A program made the translations under genes and the position numbers. The notes beneath the pieces were generated by a model. That model searched no databases. It saw only the letters and a program-made list of their open reading frames with translations, and was not told where the DNA came from. 64,000 bases of DNA from Gordionus sp. m RMFG-2023 (lineage: Eukaryota > Nematomorpha > Gordioida > Chordodea > Parachordodidae), in NCBI RefSeq assembly GCF_954871325.1, contig NC_088776.1:37620508-37684507 (forward strand). The letters run 5' to 3'. This document shows, in pieces, positions 1 through 13,500 of this stretch (positions are counted from its first letter, which is position 1; each line of letters starts with the position of its first letter).

Positions 1-1060
1 ATGACATATAAGATTTTTATAGTTTAATGTTATAATTTAGAGCTAATGAAAAATCAATTTATATTATACTAGCAGAGCACCCGCCAATTACTCTAAATAT
101 TCATGCTTAAATTTTATAACAAATGTTGGGTGATATTAAATTTTGACAATCCAAAAGCCAATCTTGGATGATGATAAATATTTAAGATTTAGATGATGCT
201 TTCATTTTTAAAGGAAATCACATAAAGATTTTAAATTCTACAACACTTTTTTTAAATAAAATAAGAGTTTACGAGATTTAAAGCTTCACAATTTTTGAAG
301 TCATATGGTCAAAAGTTATTATTTTAGCACTTTTAATTGATATATTTAAAACAACTAATTTATAAATTGGCGTAATGTCTAAGTCTACTTAAAAACATTA
401 AATTTAGGTGATTTTAGAATCATTCGATATATTGCAGTGGCATAACCAAACGGGGGTGTAGAAGAAGAAAAATGTCCCTAGCAAATGTACCTGTTTTGCT
501 AATTTAAAGCTAATAAAATTATCCCCCCCCCTCTCTCAAAAGAGAACAATATATTATTATTATAATTAAACAGTATTTTTTCTAAAAATGTTTGTAAAAC
601 AATTATGGTGGTGGCTAGTATAAAAAGTTTTAAAAACACACTGGGGATAAGTTAAAAATATATTTAAAAACTACGCGCGGACTTAAGCTTTATGGAATGG
701 GCATGGAGGACTTTCCTTTTTATTCTAAATAAAATTTTTATTAAAAAATAAAAATATTGAATTTGTTATAAGCTTTAACAAGGAGGGGTGAAATTTAAGT
801 TTGATACGACTTAAAAATATCAGAGGATTTTTTATTAAAATCACTTAAATATTAAAAATAAAACTAATTCTTATTCATTATAATTTATACAATTTATATC
901 TTATTACTATTTACTTATTTTTTTAAACAGGAATTGATTCAATTATGTTTTTAGAGCAAAAATTATGTAAAACAAATAAGATAAAGATTCAATCATGGCA
1001 ATGTTCCCCTGTGTTTAAGATTTAAAAAAAAAATAGCTACCTAATACTGGTAAGAGGAGA
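1..1060. other. AT-rich noncoding DNA with a repeat end
   Basis: No coding frame or transposase motif is recognisable. Around 432-550 a segment with a G-run, a short gap and a C-run resembles a transposon end; a C-rich terminus of similar style recurs at 63570-63605. The remainder is AT-rich DNA. Confidence 0.4.
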
Positions 1061-1928
1061 TAGAGGTCTGCATTGTGCGGGTTTTTGGACTAAAAGCCCG
1101 CCCATCCAATGTTTTAAAAAATTTAACCCGCACACCCAGCCCGCCCATAGTTTTCAAAAAAATATATACCAGCCCGCCCCGCCCATTTGTCTAAAATTCC
1201 TTACCAACCCGCCCGCCCGCCCGCCCATTAGTCTAAAAATTTTTTTAACCCGCCCGCCCATTTTTGAAAAATATTCTGAATTTTCTTTTAATTTATATAA
1301 ATTATTTTTTATTTTTTTAGATATATTTTCTTTATTCATAATAAAATTTTAAAATAAAAATTAAATTAAAATATATTTTTTTATTAAAAATTATGTTATA
1401 AAAAATAAAATTTATATATTATATAATAAAATAAAAATGAAAAGGGCAATTATAAAGATAAATAATTATTACTAAAATAAAATAATAGAATGCAGATTGA
1501 ACCCAAAAAAAGGAAATTTTAAGAGAAAAGTTTTATTACATTCCCATAAAAGGAAATTTTTAATAGATAAAAATGTTTATTTATTCTAAGAAAAAAGTTT
1601 TATTGTTGTGTTTATTACATAATATAGTTAGGTAAATGTTCTTCACTTAAAAAAAAATGATTGGTACAATAAAAAAAGAAATATTGTTATAGATCATTTA
1701 AACAATTATTTTTTTTAGTTTGTTTTTGAACAAAAATTTTAAATTTCCTTAACCCCCCACCCCGCCCATTTTTTAAATTTTTTAACCCGCCCGCCCAGCC
1801 CGCCCATAGTTTCAAATTTATTTAACCCGCCCGCCCACCTGCCCATTCTCGAAAATTTTTTACCCGCCCATCCGCCCGCCCACTTATATGGGCGGGCGAG
1901 CCGAAACCCCGCCCAATGCAGACCTCTA
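1061..1928. mobile_element. Non-autonomous hAT MITE with GC-rich arms
   Basis: The termini are inverted repeats (TAGAGGTCTGCATTG at the left, its complement at the right) flanked by a perfect 8-bp duplication AGAGGAGA at 1053-1060 and 1929-1936, which is diagnostic of hAT-type insertion. Both arms are arrays of GGGCGGG/CCCGCCC blocks separated by short A/T runs, while the middle is nearly pure AT. A 61-codon frame crossing the left arm is low-complexity and not a gene. No transposase is encoded. Confidence 0.85.
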
Positions 1929-1936
1929 AGAGGAGA

Positions 1937-3010
1937 TGCTTAGTATAGGGGAGACCGGGGCCCTATGGCAAGTGGGGTAAGTAGGCAAACGTCTATAACT
2001 TTTTCATTTTTAGAGCTAATTGTTTCAAACTTGGTCAAAAGATGTATTTCTATACATACTATCTAACTTTTGTTCATTTAGTAGTAAGAGCTTCGTATTC
2101 AAAAGATATTGATCAAAAACAATTTTTTTAGCCCTTTTGTAACAACTTTATTTTTTTTTACTATTTTTGGCTTTGAGTCAAAAAATTATTCAATGAAATT
2201 TAAATGTCATATTCCTCAATGTCTAAGCTACCTATTAAACTTAATCCGGATTTACTAGATTATCTGGAAATATTTTAAGGACCTTTAGGCTAACTCACTA
2301 CCCACGGGGTAAAACTTCATCGGGTAAAATGGCAAATAAAATAGTTTAATGGCAAAATGTGCCCTTATTGTAAAAATTAATTTTTTTAAAAAATATTTAT
2401 AATTTGTATCAATAATATGTGTAGTTAATAATCAGATAAACACTTTTATTTATTAAATCTTATATTTTACTAGCAAGAGAAGACAAAATTACTTTCTTAT
2501 ACTCGTTTTGCTTAGATTTTTATGAAATTTATATATAATTTCAGTGTCAGCTTTTTTTTATTAAAATTTTTGTCTTCCACCTTTTTATATTCATCTTTTC
2601 ATATTTCTAAATTTTTCGGAGATTCATTATTTTATTCCTATACTCAATATAATATTCTTGCCAAATAATGAAATCCATAGTCGGTACTTTTATGATTGAT
2701 TTGAAATAATCGAACATTATTTAGGGGGTAATGTATAATTTTATTTTGTAATATATAACATATTCAATAAAAATAAACACATCAATTTTTTTAATTAATT
2801 ATGCAGATTGCAATTTAAAAAATAAATTATTGATGATTTAAAAAATATAATCATGTCAATCCATTAGGGTTTTAAACAATGTTTAATTGCCCATAAATAA
2901 TATAATTTAAAACAAATATTGAATCAATTTCATATGTAGTTGATTGTAATTGCTAATTTAAAAAACAAGCTTTGCCCAAATTATGCATTTAATTACTATA
3001 CAGTAATTTA
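1937..3010. other. Noncoding, degenerate repeat
   Basis: At 1945-2350 there is a degenerate repeat that begins with GGGGAGACCGGGG; similar G-rich phrases recur near 36175-37030. I see no gene here. Confidence 0.4.
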
Positions 3011-4439
3011 CAGTGTTGTTAAAATAGCGCGCTACTTTTTTTTATAGGTAGCTTTAGTTGACTACTTTTTTTAGAAAATAGCGATAGCGGTAGCTCGCTA
3101 CTAATTTAGAAAGTAGCGAATTAGCGCGCTACTTCGCTACTTTCAATACATAATAAATATATCTAAAAATTATTAAAATATATTTTTTATTAAATCTAAA
3201 ATTATAATCCTTTTATTTTATTTAATTTTGAAATTTACATTTATATTTAAAAATATTATAAATCTAGTTAGCATTATAAATCTAGTTATTAAAAATGTGT
3301 GAGATTGTTGAAGATAGCGAAATTTCTTTGGAAAATGAGAAAAATATAGATTATCCTTTCCCAAAATTTAAAAAATACTTTAATCTTGAAGAAAAAATTA
3401 CTACTGGATATCAGTTTCAATGCAATAAAATTTTGCCAAGCACTGGTAGAGTCTAGGTTAAAAGGCATTGAGAAAAGGACAAAACTATTTTTTCTATTAT
3501 ACAATTATATAAAATGAATGATTTATTGCTTGATTAGCCATTATTTAAATTGGCTTAATTTACAACACAATCTATAATATTAATATATAGTATTAATATA
3601 AAATTCAAAATTAATATATTATTAATTACCTTGTGTATAATAATTATATTTTTTAAAATCTTTATTTACCATAATTTAATGCTATTTTAATATTTTTTTT
3701 ATAAATGAATTTAAATCTCAGATAAATTTAAATTTTGAAAATTAAAAAGGTATTCTTCTTATTTTATAATTAATACAATCGCTTTATATAAATTAGATTT
3801 CCAGATCTGTATGATGATGATAATGTAATAGCTGGTATCGTTCATCCTAGTTTCAAGTTAAATTGGCCATATATTAATTTGACTGAATCGAAAGGGCAAC
3901 TTGATAGGATGATGGTAACGTTAAAAAATGTCATGCCTAACCACGATACTAATACTATAGCTAGATCGAAACCGCGGCCTTCCATAGACGATTTTTTTGA
4001 AATAACAATAATAATATTATTGAACCTCTAGATGCTTTTTTTAAATCTAAAAATACTCATTTAAATATCTTTGATGATTTTTTTCATATAAAAAGTGTGT
4101 TTATTAAATTTAATACTGCGTTGCCCTCAAGTGCTAGTGCTAAACATATTATTTAGTATAGCAAAGCTTATACTTTCTGATCGTGGCTCTAGACTTGGGG
4201 ATGATAGTACCGAAATTTTATTATTATTAAAGTGCAATATTGAATAAATTATATATATATGTGTAACATTATAGTCATGTTTTTATACCAATATTTTATT
4301 TGTTGAAATAAAGTTATGTAAAAAATATTTTAAAAAAAAATCAAAATAGCGTAAAAAGTAGCTTTAGCTAAAGTAGCTAATAACGAAAATAGCGGTAGCG
4401 ATAGCGCGCTACTTTTAAAAGTAGCGTTTAACAACACTT
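3011..4439 (+). mobile_element. hAT element with transposase remnant
   Basis: Terminal inverted repeats start CAGTGTTGTTAAA and end TTTAACAACACTT, with subterminal runs of TAGCGCGCTACTT-like motifs. The target duplication is a perfect 8 bp, GTAATTTA (3003-3010 and 4440-4447). At about 1.4 kb it is shorter than an autonomous hAT and carries only the two ends of a transposase gene. A fragment of the same family lies at 14100-16957 on the other strand, and a terminal piece at 61511-61575. Confidence 0.88.
3295..4246 (+). pseudogene. hAT transposase remnant (N- and C-terminal parts)
   Basis: An ATG at 3295 opens a 54-codon frame containing DYPFPKFKKYFNLEE and ending in a partial zinc-finger-like FQCNK before a stop. 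From about 3800 another stretch reads NVIAGIVHPSFKLNW, the conserved hAT block before the dimerisation domain. The C-terminal LPSSASA, AKLILSDRGSRLGDD and EILLLLKCN motifs follow at 4120-4246. The middle, including the catalytic core, is absent, and at least two shifts separate the surviving motifs. It cannot be an active transposase. Confidence 0.75.
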
Positions 4440-4466
4440 GTAATTTAAAATAAAATTAAAAAAAAA

Positions 4467-4646
4467 TTATTATATGTTTTTGACAGAGATAAAGAAGGCG
4501 TAGACATAGAGATAAATTATGAGGTAAAAAGTGTTAAAATATTTTCCATATATTGGAAAGACGGCATAAAAAAAATTCTTGAGATAGGGCCTGACCGAAT
4601 AAACAGATACGATGATAACTCTATCATATTTATAATGTTTTACTAA
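4467..4646 (+). CDS. Possible orphan exon or ORF fragment
   Basis: A 60-codon open frame follows the hAT right end. Its residues include DKEGVDIEINYEVKSVKIF and KKILEIGPDRINRY, a composition more protein-like than its surroundings. A plausible acceptor (TTTTTGACAG) precedes it at 4486, and GAG|GTAAAA inside could be a donor. I do not recognise the family. It might be an upstream exon of a host gene or transposon residue, and it has no demonstrated link to the NWD gene 2.8 kb downstream. Confidence 0.25.
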   Translation, partial: LLYVFDRDKEGVDIEINYEVKSVKIFSIYWKDGIKKILEIGPDRINRYDDNSIIFIMFY

Positions 4647-4649
4647 CAA

Positions 4650-7417
4650 ATTGATTAAAAGGCGTAGGCAATATTTAACGATATTTTCACCTTATTTCCA
4701 AGTTCCTAAATGACATTATAAAACCACAATTTTTCATAAAAATTTCTTGTGAATTATTTAATATTTCATTTTTTGTTTAAAATCCATTTTATTTATTAAT
4801 ATTTACTGAATATTTTAAATAAAACTTTCGAAAATTGGCTATGAATATAAAAGTATTTTTAAAAAATTCGTTAAATAATTAAATTGAATTTTTCCTTTTA
4901 ATAGTTATAAGTCGAAATTTTTTTTATTTTAAATTAGACGAAAGAGGAATATATTGGAATTTTTTTAAAATGTCCTTATTATAATATAAAAAAAGAATAA
5001 TAACAAAATGACCTTGAAGTTGCTAACACTATTGTAAAGAGAATTTTGAAATTATTGGTTTCTAAAGATCGCATAATTTATGTTTAAACATGAATATATT
5101 TTTTTTTAATAACACCTATTTATCCCAGTGTAGTCGCAACTCCCTTTTATAAGTATTTAGGTGTAATATAAAATAAAAATCATTTCATTTGAACATGAAA
5201 AAAGTATTTTGTAAATTTAGGCAGATGAAAACCTTTTTATCCCTTCATAGCAACGTTGCTTTTCTTGATTAATGGAATTGAGATGAGCAAGTTGTTTAAA
5301 ATAAAGGCATTCCAAGAAGATCCAAGCATGGTTCTACATCATTTTTTAAAAAAATAAAGAAAATCTATATTAATCAGTGTTTTAAACATGATATACAAAA
5401 AACAAACACAATGATTATTGTACTTCAAATTATATGACCATTTTTTGTTTAATTATTAATTTACTACTTTTAAATAAGAGAAATAGAGTTTGAAACCGAA
5501 ACTAAAATTTTTACGAATCTCTTTTGAGGTTTCTAAAAATATATTCGGTATATATCAATATGCACTTTAACCGATTCCATACCACCAATTAAAAGATATG
5601 TAAGCCAATACTACCTATAATTATTGCAAAATATAATAATGTATAGTATATTTATATTTATAGAAAAAACAAAGATATAATTCATTATTATCATTTTTTA
5701 TTTATTTATCATTTATAATTAATTTATAAAATTACTAATATTAAATTAAAAGAAATAGGAAATAAAAATTAAGAGTGCTTTCTTTCTTTTTTTAATAGGT
5801 TTTTCATATGAATTTTTTATTACGTAATGCGACAGAAATTTTTTTTTAAATTTATGAAGAAATTTTTATTTTTGAGTATCGGACACTGGTATACGTTAAA
5901 ATATAAAGTATCGACTGAAACTGATCAATATATGTTATGTATCAGTTATGTAAAGTATCCGAATTCGTAAATAAGAAAAAAAAAATCGTACTCCATTAAT
6001 AATAAATCCAATATTCAAAATAAATATTAAAAATGTACGCTGCAGCTGCACGTTGGTTTTATTTTTATATAAAAACCAAATGCGTCTGATGGTAAATATT
6101 ATCAAATTCTTTATATATTAAATTGAATTTGACAATCTCTCTTATGATTTCCAATTATATTTGGCAATTGAGTATTACTACAGTATAGTTCTGCATATAC
6201 TTTTACTTCTGATTAAATTAAAGCTTATAAATATAAAGTGATTTTAATTTTAAAAAAAATCAATTGTTTAGAATTAAATTCAAAATTTATTAGATATTTT
6301 TTAAACTTTTTTAACCACAAAAATACAAATAAAGTATTTATTAGACATTATTTTATCGAGCCTATACATTATAAATTATTTATTTATGAAAGCCGCATCA
6401 TCTTAAAATAATAGAATATATAGCATTTTTATAGTACGTTTTTACAATTTTAGAATTTGTGTAAATTTAATTTTTTTAAAAAATATTTTTTGCTTTGTAA
6501 ACAAAATTTTTTATCTGAGAGTGGGAATTGGGATTATTCATAAATCTCTTTGATAGGGGTAAAATGCACATAGATGGACCTAACCTTCATATCACGGGTT
6601 TGTTATTTATATATTTTTCCTAAAATATTTATCATTATATACGAAAAAGAATATCGTTTTGAAGTGTAGTGAGTTGCTTAGTCGGTTCTATATCACCAGT
6701 AGCATATATCTGGATTCAAATCCAACTAGTACCATATTTATTTCTGAAGCCAACTCTATGCTAAGGGGTATGATATATAGAATATCGAAAGCAGCGGCGT
6801 GATTCCGCCTCTTAATATTTAAAAAATGAGTTCTTACTTACTCTTATATTATTTTGTGTAATTTGGTTAATATTTATCCAAAATTTGGTCATTTTTAATA
6901 TACCTCCAAAAAATTGGTTGATGTTTAGCAAATGGCTTTGCAGGTATTACGGCCTTGGGGAATGGTAATGTGCCTTTCAGGTGTTGTTATGTTTTAAATA
7001 ATATGATTTGTTCTTTAATTAAATAGCATATTTATCCTCATACTAGGACTACGCATAGAATTTAAATAATATTTATTGAACGGATATATTATTGGATTTA
7101 TTTTATAAAAAATGACCCTTTAAAGGAATATTTAAGAATTTGTTGTTGATATAACGCAAATGAAACGATCGTAGTGTACGATTAGTTAGCTGTTAAGGGG
7201 AAAAAAAGACATAAATACATAAATAAGCTTTTATTTAAAATTTACCTCTTAAGGTTCCAATCCTTAATATTGATTTGAAAAATATTCTTTAAATAATATT
7301 AAAAAGTCTATTCACTATGTTTTTGGAAGATTCATCAAATAATTAATTTCATAATTGTATAATAATACTATTATATATATATATACTAAATATTATAATT
7401 TATTTTCTATTTAACAG
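4650..7417. other. Noncoding DNA upstream of first recognised exon
   Basis: AT-rich, without recognised exons or transposase motifs. It contains a short hairpin near 6052-6082 and a tRNA-like A/B-box pair (separate entry). The true first exon and promoter of the NWD gene should lie here or further upstream, but I could not identify them. Confidence 0.4.
6668..6738 (+). other. tRNA-like A-box/B-box pair, possible SINE or tRNA relic
   Basis: TTGCTTAGTCGG (6674-6685) resembles a pol III A box and GGATTCAAATCC (6712-6723) a B box, at roughly tRNA-like spacing. A T-arm-like hairpin (TGGA/TCCA) forms, but the acceptor arms do not pair, so this is not a functional tRNA. It may be the head of a decayed SINE. 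Confidence 0.2.
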
Positions 7418-7540
7418 TTGAGAAGGAATCCAAATACAGCGCAGCTAACGTTGACAAAATCATCCATTTTTATGACCTGAATTATATACCAAAGCCCAGT
7501 ATCAGGCATATAAGAATTTTCATCTCAAGCCATCATGAAG
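7418..7540 (+). CDS. NWD-like exon: start of DUF4062/TIR-like domain
   Basis: Acceptor TTTAACAG at 7410-7417, donor GAAG|GTTATT. The exon starts with 2 nt of a split codon and reads ...KPSIRHIRIFISSHHE. The last base plus AA of the next exon makes the Glu that continues into EEFEYERHLL, matching the family pattern R-[IV]-F-[IV]-S-S...ERxxL. It is the most upstream exon I can defend; its phase shows that coding sequence lies further 5'. Confidence 0.85.
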
Positions 7541-10500
7541 GTTATTTACAAATTTTTATATCGATACAAATATTTTAGAGGTCCGAAATTTTTTTAAAAA
7601 ATTCTATTTTTAAATCTAGTCTGGAATTTTTTTTATGAAATATTTTTGGCTCGGTTCGAGTTTTCAATCTTTAGCTCGATTTGGATTTTTTAAAGTTTGT
7701 TATTTTATGGATCGATCTCGCCCCGATTTTTTAAATCTTATCATTTTAATAAAGAAATTTGAAATAATTTTGGCTGTATTTGCCAACTGGTTTTAAAAGT
7801 CAAGTATAAAGTCAATTTTAGAAAGTAAAATTTTGGGGATTTTATCAGACGCGTAATAAAGAGTAAGGAAATTTCCTCTCCCCCATCGCAAAGTGCCTAT
7901 TTTCGTAAATACCATTTTATAATAAAAATTTTCCCCCTACACACTTCTCGCTCCCCTCTCTTTAAAAAATGTGTACAATATATCACTATAAAGAAGAATT
8001 TGAAGAAAAATTTTGTGAATGTTAATAATCTTTTAAAATAACGACTATAAAATTTATAATTTTTAGAAAAAAACATTCTTATATAAAAATCCAAAGCTAT
8101 TTTTATAAAAATCTAATATAGCCAAAGTCTTACAATAAGTGGACCTAAAGATTTCCAATAAAATGGGGGAAACACCACCTAATAGGGCTACCCTCCTACC
8201 TTAACAAAATCCCTGATACGCTTAATTTATACAGAGTATAAAAAAATTAATAAAAATAAATATTTTGAGTCAATATTTCTTTATCCTAAACCAGGACCCT
8301 GAACCCGAACCCTTTTTAGTTTTATTCCTGAACCTGAACTCAGACCCGGACCATTTTTTGTCGAAGGGTTCACATCCCTGCTAATAACAAAATATTTTCT
8401 ACAACTGTCATTACCTAAATGAAATCCATTTTCTGATATTAAAAAAGCACTAGTATACACATAAATAGTTTACCAAGTTTCAACAAATTTCTATATAATA
8501 TCAAACTCGATAACCTTAGACTAAAACAAACAGAACTCCCTTCACTGCCAAGATCAAAAAAAATCATGAATAAAAATTTTTCTTTCAAATAATAGACATA
8601 TGTTTTAAATATATTATTCTGGCCTAGGTATTTAGTTAACACTATTATTAGCACCTCTAAACTTTTACTAAAGTTTATTCATATTGATATTTTAAGTGGC
8701 AATATATTCTATGTAGAATATTCTAGGAAATTTTTTTTTTACAAATTAGAATTCGAATATGAACGCCATTTGTTAACCTCTATTTTATTACCGGATCTCC
8801 AAAATTTTTGTTCTCAATATGGTTACGATGTTGAATTCTTGAACTTTAACGCAGCTTCTCACATTGACCCATATTATGATTCCCAGTTGTACGAATATTC
8901 ATACCAATGTTTAGAAGATTGTTTTGTTGAAAGCAAGGGAGTGTTTTTTGTGGTAATTATTACAATAGTACAAATAATTTGGATTAACTGAATATGGATG
9001 TGTTTTTTATATACTATAAATTCAAGGGTTTAATTGGAGAAAAAGATGGTACCATACCGGTTCCAGCCAATATATCAACATCTGATATGGAGGTTTTAAC
9101 GGAATACATAAAAGACGATACCAAAAGTTAATTAAAAAGAATTATGAAAAATTATTTTTTATAATAGGTAATTATAAAAGTTGAAGTACCTTGAAAATAA
9201 ATGTGATGATTATAAGGAAATAGTTAATATTTAGTCACTATAAGCTCTTAATATAAGGAAATTAATCTATATAGATGTTATGGTTAATATAAAAAGGTTT
9301 TTGGAAGTTTAATTTATCTCAATTCAAAAAATCTATAAAAAAACAATCATATTTTTTTTCTTCCTTTCCTACTTTATTGTCTATTTTTTGGTTGTGTTCA
9401 AATCTTTTTTCTTTAAGGAATACAAAGACAAACTTTTAAGTTATGAAAATTTTATAAAATTTGAAAAAAATTTTGGCCATATTTTTTTTGATGTTTTGGA
9501 CACAGTGTTATAAGAATATATTTAAAAAGAATTTTGGCCATATTTTTTTTTGATGTTTTGGACACAGTGTTAAGAATATATTTTAAAATATTCTTTTTCA
9601 TAATCCCCCGCCCTTCTTGTAAAATATATTTTGATATTTTTATTTGTTTTTATATGTTTTATATTCCCTTTATTCCAAATTTATATGTTTTTACTCTAAA
9701 GATTATAAAGTTCGATTTTTTTTAAAAAATAAATTATTTATGACCCGAAGGCTACCTAATTACCTTGAAAAATAAGATATTCTTTAGGTATCTTAATATA
9801 TAACAATTATTTTGTCGATTTTATCATTTTAAAGGGCAAATCATATTAGAGATCTGCAAAGTTAGGCCCGACCCGTACCGGCCCGAGTCGGGCCTAATTT
9901 TATTTAAAATAATTTTGTTTGGGTCGGGCCGGGCCTAATATTTTTAAAAAAATTTGGGCCGGGTCGGGTCGGACTTTGGAAATTTTTTTAAATATATCTA
10001 AATTTATCAATTTTATATTGAATTTTTTATGTAAAATAAAAATTTTTGATTTTATTTATTGCAACTAAACGCCATATAACATATGTCTTTTATTTTGAGT
10101 AATTATAAAAATTAATTTCTATATTTAAATAAATTCGGACCTGGCCGGGCCGCTAAATTTTTTTAAAAGAAGTTTCGGATTCGGGCCGGGCCGGGCCGGC
10201 AAATCTTTTTAAAAAAATTTCGGGTTCGGGCCGGGCTTGAAAAATTAGGCCCGATGCAGATCACTAAATCATATTATAATTAAAAGTCCACAATGTATAA
10301 TTATATTATTATAAATTACATGTGATAGGGTGTATACTAATCTAATTCGGTATATGCAGGAATTTTTAACATTTACATTTGAAGTCCTAAAGATTAACTT
10401 GACCGGAATTGTATTCCAGCAAGTTTATAGTATACCTACCCTTTAAATTTCAGATAATTCAAATATAAATTTCTGCCATCCCCCTATTTTAAATAAGTAT

Positions 10501-13500
10501 CGGTATATATACTTGAATATTATATTTATCAGAGATCAGCAGACCCGGCCCTATCGGGCAAGGCCGTATTAAAATTTTAAATATATCCGGGCCGGGCCTA
10601 AAAAATTTTTTTTTTAAAATCCCGTTTATTTTAAAACTAAATATTTCAAATCGCCATTATTATCTATAAAAATTAAAAATAAATGTAATATATTTAAAAA
10701 ATGTCCGGGAGTCTGAAAATTTTCTTTAAAAATAATTCGGGTTGGGTCGGCCTAAAAATATAAAACCCGGGCAGACCGAAAAATTTTTTTTAAAAAAATT
10801 CAAGCCGGGCCGTGTATATGGAACCTTTGCAGGTCTCTAATATTTATTTATATTCTAAAATTGATAAATATTAAAATAAATTGGTCTTAAGATTTTATAC
10901 TATATAGAAATTTAAATAAATATAAACTACAGGATATACAATTTTAAAAGATAAATAATGTTTAGATTCAAACATTCATATGCTGACATTCGAGAGTTTA
11001 TCTTATTTGATATCTCTAAGGTGTCTTATAAAAAAAAATTTGTAAATTTAGTAATGAGTCATTATATACTGTCTTTTTTTTAAAATTGATTAACTAAATA
11101 AACCTTGATCAGAAATGGCACTCATTCAAGAATGGTATTCAAGAAACAACATCAACACCCCATTTTATTCTCTCGAAAATTTATCAAAAGCATTCCCATT
11201 TTATTACAAGTGCATATGATTTATTAATGCATGTGTTATGACAAATTAACTTGATTGTTAAATGTGGACCAAGTATGAATACTAATATTATCATCTTTGT
11301 GAATATTTTTCATATTGGACACACATACATATATAGTATAATAATAATAAATATATGAATTCATTTGGGACAATGAAATATGTTTCAATTTCTGATGCAC
11401 AGATTATAAATAAACTTGAATATACAAGTTGCATTGAATATTATGATTTAACTGCTTTAAATAATTTTTAATATTTATATTTATAAAAATAAATAGATCG
11501 AACCCTGAAAAGAGTAAATCAGAACAAAGCAAGTGGGTCAAAACGCATAATGATCTGGTGCATTTATTAAGACAAATATCTTTGAAAGCCTTCGATGATG
11601 GAAAAATCGATGCTGAGATGTGTGTCAAAACAAGTTTAATATAATTTTTTTATTATATCATATATTAAAAATTAATTACTCTATTATTATAGGGTTCTAA
11701 CTGAAATCTAATTTCTTGCCATCTGATCTCGTTTACCATCTAACGGAACTTATATTTTATAACAGTGTATATTTAATTTTTAGGTGTTTTTTTTACTGTA
11801 AATCAATGGAGTTCAGTGTTACCAATAATATTTTTACCCCAAGTCAAAAGGTGGAGTCAATAACCTGTGATAAGTTAGCAAGCTAAAAATTAAAGATTAT
11901 TTAATATTTTAAAAGGAAATCATTATTTTTTTTTCGAGTTTAAATAGTGATAATTAACAACACTTATTATTTTATTTTAACCCTATTCTACCAAACAATT
12001 TAATTCGATAATATTTCTATTTATATTATCTTTGGGTAAAAACATATTTAAGCCCTAACGCTTCATTTGGAGAAAGCATTGACACTGTCTAGTACCAATA
12101 TAGATAACCATTGCGTTTTTATAGTTCGAGGTATAAAAACATTTTAAATTTAAATTTAATAATATATTTATCTTATATAGGTAATAGTAATCGGACAAAA
12201 ATTCTCTTATTTTTTTTAAGTTAGCAATATAATTTTAAAATGATATTTCGACAATGAAAATTAAATTCCCACAAACACTAAAATCGACTAATTCGAAATA
12301 ATATAATAAAACGATAGTTAAGGATCTCGAGTATAATCGATGGCCTGATAGTACAAGTGGTGTATTGCTTAAAAATCTGAAGGGGCTTATATAATGTTAT
12401 TAAAAATATGATATGCATAAAAAATCGATTTTTTTTATTACTAATATTATTAAAGTCTTTTCAAAATTAATCTACAAATTTAATACCATCGATATCTAAA
12501 CAAATTAAAATATATATAAATATGAATTTAAAAAATTCAATCTTTCAATTCTTCGTTTTCTTTGGACTGTATTTTTTTTGAAAAGGTTGCATTCGTCCGC
12601 GATGATTCCTTTTCCATATTTTAATATATGGATCTGGAATCCATTCTGGATATCGAAGGTTCATTAATATTTATGAACATTAAACTTGACATATTATTTA
12701 CACTTAAACTCGTTCGATAATCTACCATGATCAATTCATGAGATGAAGTCCCTTTCATACTCGACATTACTTCGTGTTAATAAGGAATCTTTTCAACTTT
12801 TCATTAGGAATATCTCCAGCAGTCGTTCATATTCATTTAATTTGAATCTTTGGCAGATTTCTTTTTTTTCCCTTTAGCCAAATGGCCCATCTAGGCTCTT
12901 AGGCCCAATTTTATTTTTGAATTAAAAATATATTGGAAGAATTTGTAAAATAAAAAAAATAATTTATCATTATTTATTCAAGTAATTTAACTATCGTTTT
13001 CAAAGCTATCCATTAGACGGGACTGTATGATGTTTTTAGAGGAATTATAAACTGGTCCGTTTTTAATATTACTAGTTTTGAATTTTTGTGGTATATTTTT
13101 AAATGAAAGTTTAATTTTTGAATCTAGCGACATTTGAATAATCCACATGATATTTAAATATTATTGTCAACATGATCCTAATGATTTAATTTTTCAAATA
13201 TCAGTCAATTATTAAAAAATGGTTCATTGGGATACTGAAGAACTCGATAAAAAAAATATTCTAATTTGTTATTTTTTTCAAAGTAGAATGATTAATCTTA
13301 GCAACTAACAACTTATCTACTTGAAAATTTCGAATTCCCAATGAAACATTTTAAGATTATGCTAAAATTGGATAATATCTTGCTTGTAGTGTTATTAAAT
13401 CGGCCCTCAATCTTAGCAGACGAAAAAATTTGATAAGTCTTAAGGTAAGAATATATATATTTTTTTAAGATTCTTAAGTTAAAGGGTTATCTCTTAAAAA

